Shown in pieces: positions 60,830 to 64,000 of a stretch of 64,000 nucleotides of DNA. The number at the start of each line of letters is the position of its first letter. The first letter of the stretch is position 1. Source of the DNA: Iris pallida (lineage: Eukaryota > Streptophyta > Magnoliopsida > Asparagales > Iridaceae); NCBI GenBank assembly GCA_029216955.1, contig JANAVB010003400.1, positions 20,285,988 to 20,349,987 on the forward strand, written 5' to 3'. The notes beneath the pieces are model-generated. The model was not told the DNA's origin. It was given only the letters and a program-made list of their open reading frames with translations, and did no database searches. The position numbers and the translations under genes were made by a program.

Positions 60830-60914
60830 CTTGACCTGTAAATAGAACACATAAACATAATTAACTATATAAAAGTGTAAATGGATATAAAAAACTAAAC
60901 TAAAATATACATAC

Positions 60915-60965
60915 CACCAGTAGGGAGACGAGTGCCGCCGCGACGAAAAAGACTAGGAGTGCCAT
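60915..60965 (-). other. Possible hydrophobic first coding exon of the CACTA second gene
   Basis: An ATG after TTGCAG opens 17 codons (MALLVFFVAAALVSLLV) ending at donor GTATGT. The acceptor TTTACAG at 60836 joins it in frame through GTCAAG to the ATG at 60829. All splice signals are canonical, but a hydrophobic leader would be odd for a nuclear transposase, so it could be fortuitous. Confidence 0.4.
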
Positions 60966-61078
60966 CTGCAATAAGTAAATAATCGAATGAAAAAAGCATG
61001 AATTCACGTAATTGCTTTTATGAGGTCAAACTTAATTCACGTAATTGGAAGTGTTTTTAATATACAACAATATTTAAT

Positions 61079-64000
61079 CTAATCATCGTCTTCGTTCTCA
61101 TCCTCGGCCTCGTCTTCATCATCATCCTTCTCATCCTCATCCTCATCCTCATCCTCATCCTCATCCTCATCGTCGATTTCATCTGTATCATCATCCCCAT
61201 CAAATTCTTCTTCTTCTTCTTCTTCTTCTTCTTTTTCTTCTTCTTCGTCTTCTTCTGCCTCAAAATTTGGGACAAGACGTCTTTTTCTCCCCTAGTTGAC
61301 AGCTAAGTCTTGTGTATCAACCTCTTCTTTCCCTCTATTTTCCTTAACAATATCTTCAACATCCATTATATCTGAGTGTTGTCCCAAGTATTGGGACTTT
61401 TCGATCTGGTCCTCTTGGTATGCTGGGTCTCCAACGTTGAATATATTTCTTGATTTAATCTTGCATACTGCCCACCAGTCAAATCGATCTCTACGACGCC
61501 TTGGGTAGCTTGTATAGTAGACTTGAACAGTCTGATTTGCTATCGCAAATGTATCGGACCCTCTATACCTCATGCGATGATTTATATCGACGAATCTAAA
61601 TTGTTTATCGATTCTCCAACCGATATTTGGTGTCGTATCGAACCACTCACATTTGAACATCACAATATGCATATCATATGGGCCAGTATATTGTAAATCT
61701 ACAATATCCCGAAGCACTCCATAATAGTCAAAGTCCGGCTCGTCGTCATAGATGGTGCCTCTTATACAAACACCGGAATCCTTGGTACTGATGCCATCAT
61801 TGATAAATTTGACATTTATAGCATTCTGAGTTGACTTAAACCTGAAGCCATTAACGACATAGCCTGGCCAAGTCTTTATTTGCTTCTTCGGTCCCAATGC
61901 CAGATAACAAACACTCTCATGAGTGAGTGTTGTTTCAGGCAATAAAACCAGTAAACAAATATTTATAATTTAAATGTTTCAGATTATATATTTATAATCT
62001 CAATTATAATCACAGTTACTTACGTATTTGCGAAACCATGACGGAAATGTACAATCAACCTCTCTTTGAAGTCCCTCATCGGTAATATCGGATGTCCTCA
62101 TTTTGACTTCATCTCTAAATACACTATTAGAGAAAATAAGAATATATAAGTGTAGTCACTTACTTCATCAAATTCGAGATTATAACGAGTGCAAGTGTAC
62201 TGACTTACTTCTCCAAATCTCTCACTTCTTGTATGTCACAGTTTAACAAGACATATCGGTGAGCGGCATCATACTCGTCATCTGTCAACCACCGTCTTTT
62301 ACTAGCCCCAATAGGCTTGCCCCTTACATTGAATATTCCTCCATCCTCAACGTCCTCTTCATTCCTTTGAGGTCTATTTCGATTTGTCTTAACATGAGTA
62401 TCGAAATAAATGGAGCAGAAGTTTGACACATCTTCGATAAGATATGCTTCGTATATCGAAGCCTCTATATGAGCTTTGTTGCCAACTTTCTTCTTTAGAT
62501 GGTGTAGGTATCTAGAGAGACAAATTATCTTGAGAATTAAGAAAGAATTTTAAAACACACTGAAATTCAACTTAAATTATATCGATTTTTATGTACCTTT
62601 CAAATGGGTACATCCATCGATAATGAACAGATGCACCGACACGGGCTTCGTATGCTAGATGAATCGGTAGATGCTCCATGCTGTCGAAGAAGCTAGGAGG
62701 AAATATTTTCTCCAACTTGTAAATTGTTAAGATAATCTTCTCCTCAAGTTCAACCATGTGTTGCACAGTCAACTTAGTTGAACAAATATCCCTAAAAAAT
62801 ATTGATAGTTCGGCCAACGGAACCCATACAGCAGAAGGCAACAACTCTTTCAAAGCAATGGGCAGTAATCTTTCCATAAACACGTGGCAGTCATGACTCT
62901 TCATTCCCGTTAGCTTGCGTTCATTGAGATCAACGCATCTAGACAAATTTGACACATAGCCGTCGGAAAATCTCAAAGTAGATATCCACTTGCAAATTAT
63001 TAATCTATCTTCCTTGCTCAATGTGTATTGTGCTATCGGCTTACTTAATTGTCCAGCAGCTCCCCTTTGTATCAAGTTCAGATAAGGACGCTTACATATC
63101 TCGGCAATGTCTTGTCTTGCTTTTGGATTGTCCTTCGTCTTTCATTTAATGTCCATGAAGGTATTGAAGACATTATCGAACACATTCTTTTCGATATGCA
63201 TAACATCAAGATTATGCCTTATAAGATTATCTTTCCAATAAGGCAAGTCCCAGAAGATACTCCGTTTGGTCCAGTTATGGGTTTGTCCGAACCCATCGAC
63301 ACGATTGTTCGATGGATCTTCCATTACAGTGGGCAAGTCCTTTACATCTTCCCAAATATCGTATCCCGAAAATCTGGCAGGCGGATAAGAAAATTCTTGT
63401 TTTCCAGCTCTGAACGCGTCCTTGTTCGTTCTCCAAGGATGACTCGCGGGCAGAAATTGACGATGACAATCAAAGAAATAAGTTTTTCCTCCATGCTTAA
63501 GGCGGAACGCTTTACTATTTTGCATACATATCGGACAAGACAGGGTGTCGTGAGTACTCCATCCCGACAGCATACCGTATGCGGGAAAATCATTGATTGT
63601 CCACATCAGTGAAGCTCTCATCTGAAAGTTCTATTTCCTGGAAATATCATAGGTCGTGACGCCGATCTCCCACAGCTGTTTCAGCTCATCCACCAACGGC
63701 TGTAAATATATATCGATATTCTTCGTCAGATTTTTAGGACCCGGTATGATATCTGTCAAGAACATATAAGGAGTCTTCATACACATCCATGGTGGCAGAT
63801 TGTAAGGGGTCAGAATGACCGGCCAACAGGAGTATTGAGATCCCGACTGCCCGAAAGGGGCGAATCCATCAGAACATAGCCCCATGCGTACATTTTTAGG
63901 CTCTGCAGCAAAATTTGGATGGCAAAAATCAAAATATTTCCACGCCTCTCCATCCGAAGGATGTGACAATTCTCTATCGTCTTTTGTGCATTCTTCGTTG
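61079..64000 (-). pseudogene. CACTA tnp2 transposase with DUF4218 and DUF4216 domains (5' end beyond window)
   Basis: Exons by GT-AG sites and matching phases: 62597 to beyond 64000, 62209-62511, 62024-62123, 61079-61915. Transposase_21 (tnp2) motifs: WKYFDFCHPNF, NVRMGLCSDGFAPFG, YNLPPWMCMK, IPGPKNLTKNIDIYLQPLV, MWTINDFPAYGMLSGW, HNLDVMHIEKNVFDN. DUF4218 follows (SHDCHVFMERLLPIALKELL, IFPPSFFDSMEHLPIHLAYE, RWMYPFERY), then DUF4216 (GYVVNGFRFKST, FKCEWFD). In-frame stops: TAG 63631-63633 (before NFQMR), TGA 63142-63144, TAG 61292-61294. Past the last stop the frame stays open through a GRKRR basic patch and a long Glu/Asp tail to 61079. Tnp2 is the catalytic CACTA transposase. Dead unless the stops are read through. 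Confidence 0.85.
61085..61265 (-). repeat. Triplet repeats encoding an acidic tail
   Basis: Runs of TTC/TCT and CATCCT on the plus strand give poly-Glu and Glu-Asp on the minus strand. They lie after the TAG at 61292, so are probably untranslated in this copy. Confidence 0.75.

Larger units (their letters stand above)
57798..64000 (-). mobile_element. CACTA (En/Spm) transposon with two transposase genes, partial
   Basis: Left terminus CACTACCAAAATTTGTCG at 57798, preceded by TTA as candidate 3-bp target. Dense CGACGG/CCGTCG subterminal repeats run to about 58600. Two minus-strand spliced genes follow: a Transposase_24-type gene and a tnp2-type gene. The window ends inside tnp2. The left end is therefore the transposon's 3' end relative to its genes. 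In-frame stops in both genes suggest a decayed copy. Confidence 0.88.

Overview
This is plant nuclear DNA made almost entirely of nested transposable elements. I found no intact ordinary host gene. Support for a flowering plant comes from Tekay/Del-like Ty3-gypsy retrotransposons with 2.8-5.3 kb LTRs, CACTA (En/Spm) transposons encoding tnp2 (with DUF4218 and DUF4216) and Transposase_24-type proteins, Mutator-like elements (MULEs), a Tourist MITE, a tRNA-derived SINE, and captured exons of plant gene families (FAD monooxygenase, maspardin-like hydrolase, CYP81-type P450). The captured P450 and FAD exons are rich in G/C at third codon positions, as in monocots and some other lineages, but that does not name a species.

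Layout. 1-7001: a minus-strand, non-coding LARD-like LTR element with a 5.3-kb LTR, inserted in the 5' LTR of a second non-coding LTR element (plus strand, 7002-10043, resuming at 36095). The 3' LTR of that second element is split by a gene-capturing CACTA (10044-36094, TSD TCT). That CACTA holds a MULE (11072-15608) with a GRF zinc-finger gene and a broken MuDR gene, a full-length Tekay-like element A (16165-29611, TSD GATAT), and a truncated relative B (about 30125-34427). Element A is split inside its reverse transcriptase by a small CACTA (21543-24276, TSD GAT), which contains a Tourist MITE (22975-23422, TSD TAA).

36095-43634: remains of LTRs carrying a Pack-MULE with a CYP81-type fragment (37813-39101), a SINE, a 1-kb foldback element (39979-40994, 9-bp TSD) and an LTR head (41315-42990). 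42991-57736 is one LTR split by the young Tekay-like element C (43635-55089, TSD GGGAT). 57798 to the window end is a larger CACTA with two spliced minus-strand transposase genes, both carrying in-frame stops.

How the parts relate: coding elements A, B and C and both non-coding LTR elements share a primer-binding site matching the 3' end of tRNA-Ile, and the four with that region present share the sequence before the polypurine tract, so coding copies may mobilise non-coding ones. Premature stops across three superfamilies are TAG or TGA where sister copies have CAG, or Arg that CGA would explain. This fits decay of methylated cytosines.
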